Positions 1 to 11,743 are shown, numbered from the stretch's first letter. The stretch is DNA of 64,000 bases from Archegozetes longisetosus (GCA_018873245.2 JAEMBT020000009.1:17639794-17703793); one strand, 5' to 3'. Notes: generated from the letters alone by a model not told the origin. Numbers and translations are program-made.

Positions 1-486
1 TGTGCTGCTTTACTGGTTTCAAGCCAACGTCGTTCCCATATTTCTAATTCTTTATCGCTTACTAATTTTTTATAAATGTCACCGAAATCATATCGTATGC
101 TATCGATTGATGACAATAGGATCCCACTTTTCTAATTCTCGCACCTCAATACTTGCCTCACTTTCTGTTATTTGTTCCTCTAATTCCATATATATATGAA
201 TATCTATTCTTTTAAGCTCATCCATTGACTTAAAAATAGTTTGTATTAAAAATGTTGTAGAATGTGCGTTCTCTAATGCTGATAATATTGACTTGGAATT
301 TGTACTAATAATAACTGTTCGACCACTAAATTTGTGTTTATTTAAATATTTTAATGACTCGTTAATAGTAAAAAGTTCAGCTTGGAATCGAGAGCAGTAT
401 TTAGCCAACTTGTACTTAGATTTTTTAATCTTTAGAATGTTTTCACGTATAATATATGCAGAGCCAACACTTGATATATATAGCTG
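1..486 (-). pseudogene. Non-LTR retrotransposon RNase H domain, broken fragment
   Basis: This is the tail of a non-LTR (jockey/I-like) retrotransposon polyprotein: the RNase H domain, which would remove RNA from the RNA-DNA hybrid during target-primed reverse transcription. Reading leftward from about 471, one frame gives GSAYIIRENILK and then SRFQAELFTINESLKYL, where the Q-A-E-L block is the conserved RNase H glutamate motif. The frame stops at 100-102, but another frame continues to the window edge with YDFGDIYKKLVSDKELEIW and a W-x(5)-W pair typical of the end of these proteins. That means a frameshift lies between about 85 and 130. An in-frame stop at 487-489 cuts off the start of the domain (the TDGS region). 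The element is 5'-truncated, runs off the left edge, and abuts the TTAGG tract at 496. The RNase H assignment is firm; the clade is inferred. Confidence 0.75.
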
Positions 487-495
487 TCAATAACA

Positions 496-541
496 GTTAG
501 GTTAGGTTGGGTTAGGTTAGGTTAGTTAGGTTGGGTTAGGG
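496..541 (+). repeat. Interstitial (TTAGG)n telomere-type tract
   Basis: About nine imperfect copies of GTTAG/TTAGG, with TTGGG and TTAGGG variants. TTAGG is the ancestral arthropod telomere repeat. It sits directly beside the truncated RNase H remnant, so this is an internal rather than a terminal tract. Confidence 0.85.
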
Positions 542-1086
542 TTGATTGGCTTAGGAAGCGCTACCTCGCATCGGAGTGGATACCAAGATCATAAGTTAAA
601 AAACAATTGGATTTCTATATTAGGTAACTTTTAATTTCCCATTTTTGGGACCTTCAAATATGGATTCCTTGTACCTCAAAACCCATAAATATCAATTTTC
701 AGAAAATGCTGTTAGGTGGCTTAATCTATGGTAAAGACATAACAAGCACAAGTCCACTGAGGGCTTATGCTGACTAAACGTGGACTCAAATCTTATGAGT
801 TCAGGCGGATGGTATGTGGACTCGTTAGATTTCTTTTCAGGCATCGGTTTGGGAATAAGGAATTAGAAGTCTGTGGTTGGTTAAAAATTTTGATTTAACT
901 ATCATTAGAAACGGTTTACATAAAGAAATATTTTTGTGCAATAGATTTTTCCTTGAAAATTTTTAAATTTGGTTTTAGGGTTTGCTTTTGTTATTTAATA
1001 AATTTTTAATTTTCTAAAATTATGGCTGCGTCTCAATTTAAGATAAATATTACAGCCAGAGCATTGATTAAAATGAGGGTGATTGC
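542..1086. other. AT-rich intergenic DNA, no feature seen
   Basis: No open frame, repeat or inverted repeat that I can support. It is slightly GC-richer than the deep intergenic DNA further right. Confidence 0.5.
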
Positions 1087-1650
1087 GATGTAGACCGAGA
1101 TGAAGATGAAAATGGGAATATCACAGACTTGAGGGTAGCCATATTCCCTCAAGGCTTGTTGAACACCTATGCTGACGGCATTGACCGGGAGGGAGACTGT
1201 CGCATGCTTATCACCGGAGACCCTCTACCTAATCCCCAGCGCGGGCTATATTTAAGAGGGCGCAGCCTGAGATCCTTCTACGGGTTTCCTGAGACATGAA
1301 CAACTAAATTGTTCGCCTATATCTTTTGAATAAGATATGATATCTATATGAGATAGACATTACTCGAATCAGCTCTTTATTCTGCCCTAAATGAAGCCGC
1401 GTTCGTAGAGGTCGGGCAACGAACAATAGATCAGTAGCTAAATTCGAATAAGTCTGTAACCTTTTACCTCCGCACTTCGAGACCGAGCTATTTAGACTAT
1501 ATTCATCAGAGTCGAACGACACCAAATTTATCGAAATTCGAACTGTGATCACTTAACACTACTTTACTTTCTTGCCTCCACCTTTGCAGATTGCCATGAT
1601 GGTTCTAACATCAGATATGGAAATCTTGGGTACCTATTTCTGACGGTAAG
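1087..1650 (+). other. GC-richer island, possible solo LTR or LTR fragment
   Basis: This island stands out by base composition from its AT-rich flanks and has no long open frame. It holds a perfect 8-bp inverted repeat (CTTGAGGG at 1128-1135, CCCTCAAG at 1146-1153) and a TATA-like TATATTTA at 1247-1254. Some 20-30 bp further on is CAGCCTGAGATCC, which could be a start site. This resembles the U3-R part of a Gypsy- or BEL-type LTR. No clear TG...CA ends, primer-binding site or target duplication could be identified, so the call is weak. Confidence 0.25.
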
Positions 1651-1763
1651 TCGGCTAGAGTCGCCAAAATTTTATACAAACAAAATAAAAATTATAGTTT
1701 TCAACGCTTGTGGTGTCATCTATGAATGAATTATTCACAATGTATTTAATTACTAAGAGATTA

Positions 1764-1790
1764 AGTTAGGCTAGGTTAGGTTAGTTTTGG
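1764..1790 (+). repeat. Short interstitial TTAGG-like tract
   Basis: Degenerate GTTAGG/CTAGG/GTTAG units, G-rich strand upward like the tract at 496-541. It is followed by further decayed units (GGTTAAATTAAG) and TTGGCT-type repeats to about 1825. Confidence 0.6.
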
Positions 1791-1825
1791 TTAAATTAAG
1801 TTTAGCTTGGCTTTGCTTGGCTTGT

Positions 1826-2543
1826 TTTAACCTAAATTTGATTGATAGCTACCCCCCTCCCGCGCGTATATATGTTATCATGTAAAAATTTTTGGGCGGG
1901 TGTAACTGACTTAGCATTTATCATAGGAACATGGAAACTCAATATAAATAATTATGACCTTTAGCGCCACCTAAAAACCTGGTGGCAAGAAATTAAAGTA
2001 TTACCGACTACTTCGATACAAGCGCAAAATGCATCTTTTGGTCCCAATATTGTTGATCACTACAGGTCACAGGGATGTCCGAATTGAGCTACAACCTATG
2101 TATTATTTTAGTACTCGTTGAGATATATCGATTGACATAGTGGCACTGCGGCGCACTGGAGGTACAAAATGCAAAGGGTTTGGGCATTCTCCTTCCTATT
2201 ATTCAGTACATTTTTTGCTGCACAAACAAGCTATATGAAAGGTTACATACGGTGTCTCAAGATAAAATCTCAAGACTGTACTAATTCCAGGGTAATCAAG
2301 TTTTACGAAGCCGTTTCTTCGACTTTGAAAGTGTAAGGGAGCCAAGTTAAATACTTCAGAGGAAAATTTCAAAAATCAGTGTTATTTCGTAAATAGCAGT
2401 AATTTCTTTAGTTAAAATTCCAATTAATGCTTTTGAATGAGAAATTTTGACAAAAATGAAACTATTGAAGAAGTTTAAATCAATTTTTTGAATATTTGTA
2501 ATTAGATTTGGCATTTTTAAGTAGTAAGGGTTTTTAGGTGCGA
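1826..2543. other. Intergenic DNA, nothing recognisable
   Basis: Mixed composition with a few GC-rich patches (around 1855 and 2145). No ORF or paired repeat was found. It may include decayed hAT sequence belonging to the remnant that starts at 2544. Confidence 0.4.
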
Positions 2544-2687
2544 AACATTAAATTCATTACATGACATTGAAAAATTGACCTTAGAGCAAACTTCAGCCTT
2601 AATCATACAAACATTCAAATGATTTCTTTCATCAGTCCAGATATTCTTCATTATACTAAAAACTCATTCTACGAGATCATTTCCAAT
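2544..2687 (-). pseudogene. hAT transposase dimerisation-domain remnant (minus-strand copy)
   Basis: Read on the minus strand from 2687, this gives the hallmark of the hAT C-terminal dimerisation region: GNDLVE, a stop (codon at 2664-2666, normally Arg), then VFSIMKNIWTDERNHLN and VCSKVNFSMSCNEF. Intact relatives carry E-R-x-F-S-x-M-K-N here. The region normally mediates transposase oligomerisation. Only about 48 codons survive, with one nonsense codon and no recognisable upstream catalytic region. It points away from the plus-strand copy at 2853-3082, so the pair forms a diverged inverted arrangement. Recognition of the motif is confident; subfamily is not. Confidence 0.7.
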
Positions 2688-2852
2688 AAAGACCGCCACA
2701 ACTATAATTGCCAGATGTCCTTTTTTCTAGAGGATTGTCTTCGAATTTAGTAAATTTTCCTCTGTCCTCTTGTAAATGAAAAAAGGACGCAGATGTTCTT
2801 GAGTTACAGATATTGTTTCACAAATATTTTTAAGATAATCGTAGTTGTTTAA

Positions 2853-3082
2853 GTAATTCCATTAGGAAATGATTTCGTCGAAAGACTTTTTAGCATAATG
2901 AAAAATTTATGGTGGGCTAAAAGAAATAGATTATCAGTTGAACAAGTCACGCTGAAATTTGTACAAAAGTTAACTTTTCTATATCTTGTGAATCATTTTA
3001 TGAATATGTAAAAACAAATGTTCCAATTATTGAAGCAGCGAAGTCTGCTCTTAAATATGATGTTCCTATAAGTTTATTGTAA
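2853..3082 (+). pseudogene. hAT transposase dimerisation-domain remnant (plus-strand copy)
   Basis: From 2853 the reading is VIPLGNDFVERLFSIMKN, then a long RNRLSVEQVTLKFVQ block, matching the hAT C-terminal dimerisation domain. The frame then hits a stop, but a shifted frame continues NFSISCESFYEYVKTN and ends in DVPISLL and a stop at 3080-3082, the expected C-terminus. So there is one frameshift at about 2965. The copy is about 25 bp from the left TIR of the mariner element at 3109. It resembles the minus-strand copy at 2544-2687 in the ND-VE-FSIMKN block but differs elsewhere, so these are probably two separate old insertions of one family. Confidence 0.75.
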
Positions 3083-3108
3083 TTTGTTCAATTTTGTGAA
3101 ATAAATTA

Positions 3109-3142
3109 AGGTCTGAGCGGTTTAAATTTCAGACAACTTTGA
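3109..3142 (+). repeat. Left TIR of the mariner element
   Basis: Begins AGGTCTGAGCGG directly after a TA. It matches the inverted right end (4385-4418) at all but about three positions. Confidence 0.92.
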
Positions 3143-3259
3143 AAGCATATATTTCCACAGGGAAAGGCTTAATTAAATTCCCTTAAGCGCCAAATGAAAG
3201 AGAGTTTAAAATACTTATAAAATGATATCAAACACATATATATCAAAACAACAACAAAA

Positions 3260-4275
3260 ATGGCAATCGATAAACAAAAAGTGTTCCGATTCGAAGTCGC
3301 ACAATTCATGTCTGAACATAAGGAACTTTCAGACGCCGAAGTCGTTAAACATTTTGTAAAAAAGGAAAGTGTCGAAGTAGTATTTACAATATTATAAAAA
3401 ATTTCAAACAGCGCTTGAGTGTTGACAGGAAAGAAGGTTCGGGTAAAAAACCAACAAAAACTGATAGTAAGACTTTGGCAAAAGTTCGCCGTTATATGAC
3501 AGCAAAACCTGGTCGTGATTACCGACAACTTGTAAAATACATGACTGTAAGTGACTGGAAGGCACGATCACTCATTAAAGAAGCAGGATTAAAAGCTTTC
3601 AAGCAGCAAAGCGCTCCAAAATCACATGAAAATCAAGCAGTTCATCAAAAACAAATGTCTCCGACTTTATCGTAACTTTTTGAGTAATAGGAAAGACTTA
3701 GTGTTAGTCATGGATGATGAGAGCTATTTTTCTTTTAATGGCATGTGTACATATTATTATGCAAAATCGAGAAAAACTGCACCGAAGAAGGTCAAGTATC
3801 GCCGTTTGAAGAAATTTCAACAGCGGTTGTTGGTATGGATTGCAATTAATGAGTTCGGTATATCGGGCCCTTATTTTCAACCTTCTGGAGGGGCTATCAA
3901 TGCCGAAACATACACTAAAGAATGTATTAAGAAGCATTTAGTCCCATATTTACGGACTACACTTCGTGGTAAACCACATTTATTCTGGCCTGACTTGGCC
4001 ACAGCACATTATGCATGCCAAACACAGGACAAGCTTCGTTAGTTAGGAGTTGATTTCGTGCCGAAGCCGTTCAACCCACCCAACGTTCCTCAAATCCGTC
4101 CAATTGAGAGATTTTGGGCTCTCCCAAAGCAAAAGTTTATCGGAACGGTTGGGAAGCAAAAAGTTTAACACAATTACAACATAGGATACGAATAAAGTTG
4201 CGCGAATTTAGTTTAGACACTGTGCGCAACCTAATGAAGGGTACTCGTGGGAAAGTGCGCAAAGCGGGTCGCTAG
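3260..4275 (+). pseudogene. Mariner (DD37E) transposase, broken by frameshifts and a stop
   Basis: The transposase would cut and reinsert the element. The start ATG at 3260 opens MAIDKQKVFRFEVAQFM and a helix-turn-helix-like N-terminus. The reading moves to another frame near 3379 (SIYNIIKNFKQRLSVDRKEG) and again between 3626 and 3675. The catalytic domain follows: LVMDDESYFSF (first Asp region), then FWPDLATAHYA (second Asp), then PNVPQIRPIERFW (Glu). I count 37 residues between the second Asp and that Glu, hence DD37E, a mariner relative reported from mosquitoes (ITmD37E) and other arthropods. A TAG at 4040-4042 interrupts it, and a last frameshift near 4150 leads to the C-terminus ending GKVRKAGR at 4275. 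With three frameshifts and one nonsense codon it cannot encode an active enzyme. Confidence 0.92.
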
Positions 4276-4384
4276 GGTGCTGATGAGATCTTACCATAAT
4301 TGTATTTTATTTTAGAATTAAAATACCTTTAAATTGATATATTATATATGCTTGTAGCATTTTCCAATGGATAATTATTAAACA

Positions 4385-4418
4385 TTAAAGTTGTCTAAAA
4401 TTTAAATCGCTCAGACCT
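4385..4418 (-). repeat. Right TIR of the mariner element
   Basis: Inverted counterpart of 3109-3142, followed by the TA target duplicate at 4419-4420. Confidence 0.92.
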
Positions 4419-4619
4419 TATATTTAATTCAATATTTCAATAATTAATTTTGTCTTCGAGTTTGAGTTTTGAAATCTGGCAACCATAGCCATAACAGGTT
4501 CGTTTATTTTCAGCAGATTTTGTTTATTATAATTTTCAATAATTATTCAAAAAAGAATGGACTCATTACAGGAGCCCTATTGAGCTGATTTGTTGCTATT
4601 TACAGCGTTTAACTAATTA

Positions 4620-4785
4620 GTGATTGAATAAAGTTCATAAGTACACACAAATTTCACCCTCATATTTTCAAAGAAATTTTCCATTCTTGGACATCTCAAT
4701 GTCAAGGAACGATATCACTCTGAACACAGGACAGAGGTCTCTAATCCTGGACTGTCCTGTTCATTTCTGAACGCCTGTCACCCTG
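4620..4785. mobile_element. Possible short hAT-like insertion with 8-bp flank repeat
   Basis: The right end, read inward on the minus strand, is CAGGGTGACAGGCGTTC, a CAGGG-type start common in hAT elements. The 8-mer ACTAATTA occurs immediately outside it (4786-4793) and again at 4612-4619, as a target duplication would. The left end (GTGATTGAATAAAG) does not form a proper TIR with the right, and the 8-mer is AT-rich, so chance is a real alternative. Confidence 0.25.
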
Positions 4786-6555
4786 ACTAATTATCATTCA
4801 TATAAACCTGTACTGAAGTATAGCAAAAAGTTTGATGATGACATCAAAAATAGGATTAGTTCTAACCATTTAGTAATTGGGATTCCTTTTCAACTTAAAC
4901 GTAGAGTTCAATGCTTTTTATACTCTTAATATAAAACCTAAGGCTCTCTTTAAGAAAAACACAAATAGCATTATATTTTTTAGACTAATAACTCTTATTC
5001 ATACTAAATTGTTAAAATAGTTTTCAAAATATTGAAAAAAATCTTTCAATAGATTCTATGTTTTATTCAAAATCAAGTGAGGTATTGACCAACATCAAAA
5101 TTTCAAGCTGTAGTATTGGTAAATTAACCAAAGTTTTATACTTATTTGGTTCACATTTTACTATCGTTCGTTTAGATGAATTGAATTTTAACAAGTGGAT
5201 GAAGAAAGTTTCGGAACTTTAATAAAATTAATTTAACAGTTATCAAAAGATATGGCTATAAGTATTAATTACCTTATTTTCTCGATATGAAAAATAAGTG
5301 TAAAGGTTGAATTATATTGAACTTCTGAACTTTTACATTCTTTCTCTATACTCAACAAATATTTACTTATTTGTTGGTATTTCAAATATTTTTGTAAGAA
5401 GGATCTGAGTATTTGGATTATTGAAGTTGGGGCGACGGATTAAGCTTTTAAAGTCGTCCAAATGTCTAATCCTTTTGTTGCCAATAGCCCTATCATCTTA
5501 ATGTTTATTCATTTATATACATCTAAAATAAAGTTTAACGGCATTAGAACAATAGATCTAAAGCAGTCAACAACAAATAAAATTATATTTTCAAGCTTAA
5601 AACAAAAATAAAATACAATATCTTTACATAAGTTTTCTTAAGAAAATTATAACTCACAAAATAAATGAATAGCTTAGATTTGAGCATAAGTCTTCTTCAA
5701 AGTCAAATTAAAGAATGAGAGGAAAAATTTAATAAAGTTTCAGTTATTCTATACTATGGGCAATTTAGAAATTGAAGATATGATTGGTTCGATAGTTATA
5801 GATCGATAGTCTGTGCATCTTATCAGTTTCAATTCAGTCTTAAGATTTAAAACTTTATTCTTAAATTCAATGCCATTCGCAATATTTAAACTTTCAGTTA
5901 ATTCCTTTCGAAGATATATCCATTGGAATAATAATTACAACAATTATTTGTTGACAAATACTTAAATGTCTTATAAATTCGATGAATTTTTCTCAAAATA
6001 GTTTAAATTAAAGTTGAGTTTTATAATCTTTAAGGAAAATAAGTGCTCCAGCTCATCCCAGGACATGGAGTGTCCTGATTTATATTTTGCTGAGACATTG
6101 GACAAAATTTCTTCATTCCAGAACTGTCCTGGCGAAACCTGGATGGATGGCAAACGTAAGTCTTGATGTCGGTTAGTCAATAACTTCACGATCTCTCATG
6201 TATTGCAGTCAATGTATTGTAAGCCGAGAACTTATTAACTTACCTGATACAATCAAATAGTATTTCATCAACATCTGGAATTTCCGAAACTTATGAAACA
6301 TCACGGTGATGCCTCATTTTGTCTAATTCAAAAAGTATATTCCCAAAAAATCTAATACTAAAGGTCTAGCACCTAAAATAGAATTTACAATAAATCTACA
6401 TAAAATTCTGTCTAATCATTTAAATATAATTCTAAAAGATCTAAAGTAAAAAGCTCGAAAATAAAGTTCAAAATTGAAGTAAAACTGAACTAAATTTTTA
6501 AACGAAAGTTTGAACTTTAAGTAACTTATTAGGTTAGCAATTAGAGAACGGGAAA

Positions 6556-6726
6556 ATGCCTACACGCAAAAATAAAAAATATGTTAAAGTGAATGAGCAA
6601 ATTAAGCATTATACTGAGTTATCGAGTAGTGGTCAAATGTCTGAATTGAGATTTTTAGATGCTGTAGGTTTTTTATTACATTTACAGTCCCATGATAAAA
6701 TTCAAATAGATGACCAAAATAATTAG
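6556..6726 (+). CDS. Small open frame of 56 codons, unrecognised
   Basis: It starts ATG at 6556 (context GGAAAATGCC) and ends TAG at 6724-6726. The product would be lysine-rich at the start (MPTRKNKKYVKVNEQIKHY) with an amphipathic middle. No domain, signal peptide or conserved motif is apparent, and the flanks show no splice sites that would extend it convincingly. In DNA this AT-rich a 56-codon frame can arise by chance. It is listed because its residue composition looks more protein-like than its neighbours. It may be a lone exon, a remnant or noise. Confidence 0.15.
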   Translation: MPTRKNKKYVKVNEQIKHYTELSSSGQMSELRFLDAVGFLLHLQSHDKIQIDDQNN

Positions 6727-9700
6727 CTACGAGCGAGGATCAACTTTTTAGTTTTCAGTATTTTTATCTTTCTATTTTTAATTATCGATATTTCTTATTT
6801 GATTATTTGACATTTAGATTTAATCTAAATATGCTAAATAAAATTACACATTTCACTTTCTGTCATTTTAAATTTCTATAATTTTTATTAGATTTTTTAG
6901 GAATAGATAAACTCCTTTAGATTTTGTGCGGCATAATCAACATCACACATTCATTTTCCTGATTATCCTAAATAATGAAATGTCTTATCTGATCTTTCAG
7001 TTAAATTATTTGGATCTGTCTGCGTAATGCCTTCTAAAATATCAAACTAAGCTCAATATATTGAAACTTTGACCTTTAAGTTTTGTTTTCAACTGTATAT
7101 TTATATAATTCAATAGTCTATTAGCGCTTTCATGAGAATTGAATCGCTATTTCTAGCGACCAGTCGTTTTGTTTATCTTGTAAAGATAGAAAAATTTAAT
7201 GATTTGAGTATCTCATTATCATTAAGGGATTCAGTATCTGAATTTAATTCTTAAACAAATGATGTTTACTCCACTAGTGTTTGTGTGACTATTCCCAAAG
7301 AAATGAAGCAAAATTTTCAATCAACTCTTCTTATCTATGAATAGATACTCTGTTCAATATAAAAAGTTATGGCTAGTTTGGTTCAAGTTTCCGTCATTCA
7401 TAGGTCTTTAAGTCTGAAAGTTCAAATCCTAACTGATTAAAATCCGATTGCGAAATATCGAAATCGAATGAAATTATGAATCATAACGTAAACCAAACTG
7501 TAGACATGAACTAGTTGGTAAGAATTTCTAGATTACATGGTTCGTCTTTTATAATCACTCATTTCGATCAGTTAAATACCAGAAAATTTTAATGAAACAA
7601 TAGTTTGTGGGCCTCTCATTAAGTTGAAGAATTATTAATAAAACGTGGCTATACGACTTCATATATTATTGATGTTTTCTATCTGTTTGTGGGAAGAGCT
7701 CTTTGAAAGAATAAGTGTAGATATAATAGTTTTTTGCGTTTTCCGCTCAAAGGTTTCAATTATAAACTACTCTCATCTATAGAAGATAAAATTTCTTTAC
7801 ATAATCAAATATATCTATTTCCTTACTTTTACCTATTTATAACAAGTCGAGCAGCGAATTGGAGACCGATATCAATAAGTGTAGGATGCATTAAATTTTT
7901 ATCTAAAATTTTACTTATTAATCGAAATCAACAATGAATAAAATTTTCTCTCCTGTGAAAGTAACGGATTGGCTGTATCTATAATTTGGGATCAGTGGCT
8001 CGATCAGACAGTTTTCAATTAAATTAAAAATATGGTGATCATATCCAGAATACTGTGAATAATCATTATTACTTGAATAAATTACAACTTAATAAAGTGA
8101 TTGGTGTTCTCTACTTCTGCATTTTCGGCTTTTGCTTTGCTATTGTTACAATCATGTTAGAAAGAATACGTTTAAGATGAATAAAAAAAAACTATCACGA
8201 GCAAGATTTTATTTATAGCAACATTGAATACAAAAAAACTGAGATTCAAATTCAGGATCAAAGAAAGGAATATAAACTGAAGGTTTAGTTAGCTTAAAGT
8301 GTTTATTCTAACAGCAAGAGCTGAAAATGCCAATATTAAATTGCACATTAAGGTAATATGCTACTTTACAGAATTTGAGAATAGCCTAACATAAAAATAA
8401 TTTGTTTTCTCTTTTAACTGAAATTTTCATCAAGATAAACATTTTAAATGTTGATAAAATTATTAAAATCGGGTTATATTATAGAATATATAATTAAATT
8501 AATATTCATCTCATGCTAACATTTACAGATTGTTAAAAGTGTAATGAATCTGTTGAAGGAAAAATTAAATGATATCTTTTACAAAAGTATATTCTACAAA
8601 TTAAACTAAAATACTTTAAATTTTTTACCAAATATTTCTTTGCAAAATTGGCCGCCAGATCTCAGAAGTGTTTCCAAAAGGTGAGCTACTCAAGTCGTAA
8701 TTGATTCAGGTTTGGTCATAGTTATTAAAAATTGCAGCTAAGTGAACAAAACAATGTCCAGATCATATGAGAACGAACGGATATAGTTTTGAGTTTTATC
8801 GATTGATTTCAGAACTTCTTTTACATAAAAATCAATGGTATAGTGTGTCTCTTAAGTCCTCTTACATGGAAAGTAGTCTTTCATTATTGTAGCTGAGTAA
8901 TTTATTAGAAACCTCAATTAAAATGAAGTTCTTTAGTCTCGTGTATTAATAAAAAAGAATTTTATTATGAGCGCAATTTTGAGACTACTGCATTTAAAAG
9001 GGCGAGTAAAATAAACTATATTAAGTGTGAGCCAATTTGTTAGTTCTTATTCTTCATATACTAGTGAATAGAATATCACAGAATGTCGAAACTCGCAGAA
9101 CTGTAATGAACGAAAGCCAGTTTCCTTTGTGAGAAATCAAATTTTTCATGAAGAAAATTTTCACAAATCTTTTCAATATTATTATCTCAAAGTTTAAGTT
9201 CAGCATTTGAGTCCATTTGCTCCCTTTTTACTCTCATTCTCAGGATTCTATGTTATTAAAACTTTTTAAATAATTTCAATGTCTCAGTGGAAAACTTGAT
9301 CCTAGATTCCCATCTACAAATATGAGAGCTTTCATAGCAATTTTTAGATAGAAAACAATATCAAATTACTGAAATTTAAGCTATTACTTGTATGCACGGA
9401 GACATCTTTGCTTCATAAGAAAATAAGTAAAAAATTAATGAATTTTTAGTATGAGAAGATATCAGTTTACTTCTAGTATTGGACAAGATCTTAACATTTC
9501 TGTTGTGAGGTTCACTTCGACAGTAAATGTTTTCTTAATTTACTTGGGTCGTGCTTGAACTTTAATCCGCGGCACTCGGTTCGTGAAACTATGCCATGGA
9601 TTACTGGCATATAATTTTCTCTTGTAAAGGTTTCAAATTTTGTAAAATTTCTTACAAATAAAAATTAAAAATGATTTTCCGTACCATAACATTACTAATA

Positions 9701-11709
9701 AAGGTAACAAGTCGTTCATTAGACCTAAGATGGTGCTTATTATAGCTCACTTCTGTTATTTAATATAACTTATGAAATTACACTGATTATAAGTCTACAG
9801 GAGATTAGGTGAGATGAACCTCTTTGTGAACTTTAAGCACTTAGACTGAAGATTGAGCAATTACTCATTTTAACCTGTAAAGTTTTCCTTTTTATTTAAG
9901 TTTACTTAATAATTAAACCAAGAGAAAATTGATTGGTTTTCATCTTTAAAATACAAGTTTCAAGTTTTTATTGAATTTAATATGAAAGGGTTTTTATTTC
10001 TAAATACTACAAATTTGTTGATTAATTTTCGAATTTTATAAATTTTAATTAAAAGCTTAACTAAAACAAAAGAAATTTTGAAAAATTAATTTAGAATAAG
10101 TAGATTTCAAATGAAGTGAAAAATATGATATTCAGTTTTCTTATCTCAAATTTTAAAGCATATGTACAAAATGTCAAATTAAGTCAATCTATTAGATATA
10201 AATACGAAAATACAGTTAAAATAGCAAAATATCGTGTAGAACAATTAGAGTCTCGGAATATTTGTCTGCATAGAATATAAGACAACATGTCAACATTGAT
10301 AATAAAGAAATTGAAATATTCGCTATTCCTTACCAAATACGACAACAACTGAAAAGATGGAAAGCCATATGAGGAATAAGATGCTAATTTTTAGGACTGA
10401 TTGTACTAGAAATACACTTTCCATATAATAGCCGTAAAAGCAAGGAATACGAGATTCACATATAATATGCTGAATATCACCTGATTGTTGATTTTCATCT
10501 CGACCATTGGCTCTATAACTCACATTAAAGCTATTATTAAGATTACTGATGAGATCATTATTAATAAATTATTTAAAAGTTGTTCTTTAATGATTGTCAT
10601 TTCTTTAAAATAATTGTTTAACTGTATTTAAATTTGTGAAGGCTCTCATCAATCATTTCAATATTTATTAACAGTTTTGTGATAGCTTCTTCTTACAAAA
10701 GTTTTCAATAAAAGTTTTAAACCACCAATATGGCAGTAAGCCGTAACTCAAAGATCTGTTTCAAAATTTAATTATAAAACTTTACTCAAATTAAAATGTT
10801 GGAAAAGTTTTGAAACTGTGCTTATTTAGTGCATCAATCGATTGCTTAGTGTTAAAACTTAATAAATGGTTTGATAATGAATTAACAAATATTTGAATGC
10901 TGATTAACGCTTGTCATCCGAAGTCTAAGCATTTGATTGAGACTAAAATGCCTGGCTATGTTAGTGTTCTTAACTTACGATATTACTGATACTAATCATT
11001 TCTAGAACCTTTAATATGAATTTATTCCCGACATAAACATATTTTAATAGCCTTGCAACTACCTAAAGTCTAAAATTAAAAGCTTATTTTAACTTTCACT
11101 CTAACATCAATTAAATATTATTAATAATTTAATTTGCTATTAAAAAGTTCAGTATCCCTACTGCACACCTCCCTATACAAAAAGTAATTTATTTTTATCT
11201 TTTATTATCAAATGTGAGTGAAATCATTCGCGAAATTGGAAATTATCAAATTGTTTGAAATCTGTATTTTAGGTTATGTTGGGCTAATACACTATAACAA
11301 TTACAGTCGAAATTGAGCGTTCCTAACATTTTGAAAGTTGCAGTTTTGATGGTGATTTTAATCATTAAGAAATGAAACAATTTTTCTAAAAAGAAAAACA
11401 GATGTCAATAATGTCTGAATTCCTTCCACACTATGATCTTGTGCTATAACAAGTAATAATGAAATAAGTTATGATATCAAAGGCATTCATGTGGAAATTA
11501 TATAACTGTAATAGTTTTTTAATAGTTTAATAAAAAAAAGCCAAAACTCAAAAGATTATTAAAATTTTTCAATACTAGAGCTAAAAAATTGTTTGTCGAC
11601 ATATAATATACGTTTTTATGAACCTCATATTTTGCATAGATTTGTAAAGTAGTGGTCACAACAAACTTCATAACTCTGCAGGATTAAGAAGTAGATTTAT
11701 TGTTTAGAT

Positions 11710-11711
<2 letters not shown>

Positions 11712-11743
<32 letters not shown>
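11712..11743 (+). repeat. (GA)16 microsatellite
   Basis: Sixteen uninterrupted GA units in otherwise AT-rich DNA. Confidence 0.97.

Larger units (their letters stand above)
3109..4418 (+). mobile_element. Complete Tc1/mariner-superfamily element, DD37E type, inactive
   Basis: A 1,310-bp element bounded by terminal inverted repeats of about 34 bp. The left TIR starts AGGTCTGAGCGGTTTAAATT at 3109; the right, read on the minus strand from 4418, starts AGGTCTGAGCGATTTAAATT. Both are flanked by a TA target duplication (3107-3108 and 4419-4420), as Tc1/mariner elements require. The interior is filled by a damaged transposase reading frame (3260-4275). Length and organisation are normal for a mariner element, so this is an old, nearly full-length copy rather than a MITE. 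It inserted just downstream of a decayed hAT tail. Confidence 0.95.

Noticed and set aside
9541..9605. GC-richer patch with GGTTCGTGAAAC, considered as a tRNA
   Set aside because: No A box and no stem structure could be drawn.
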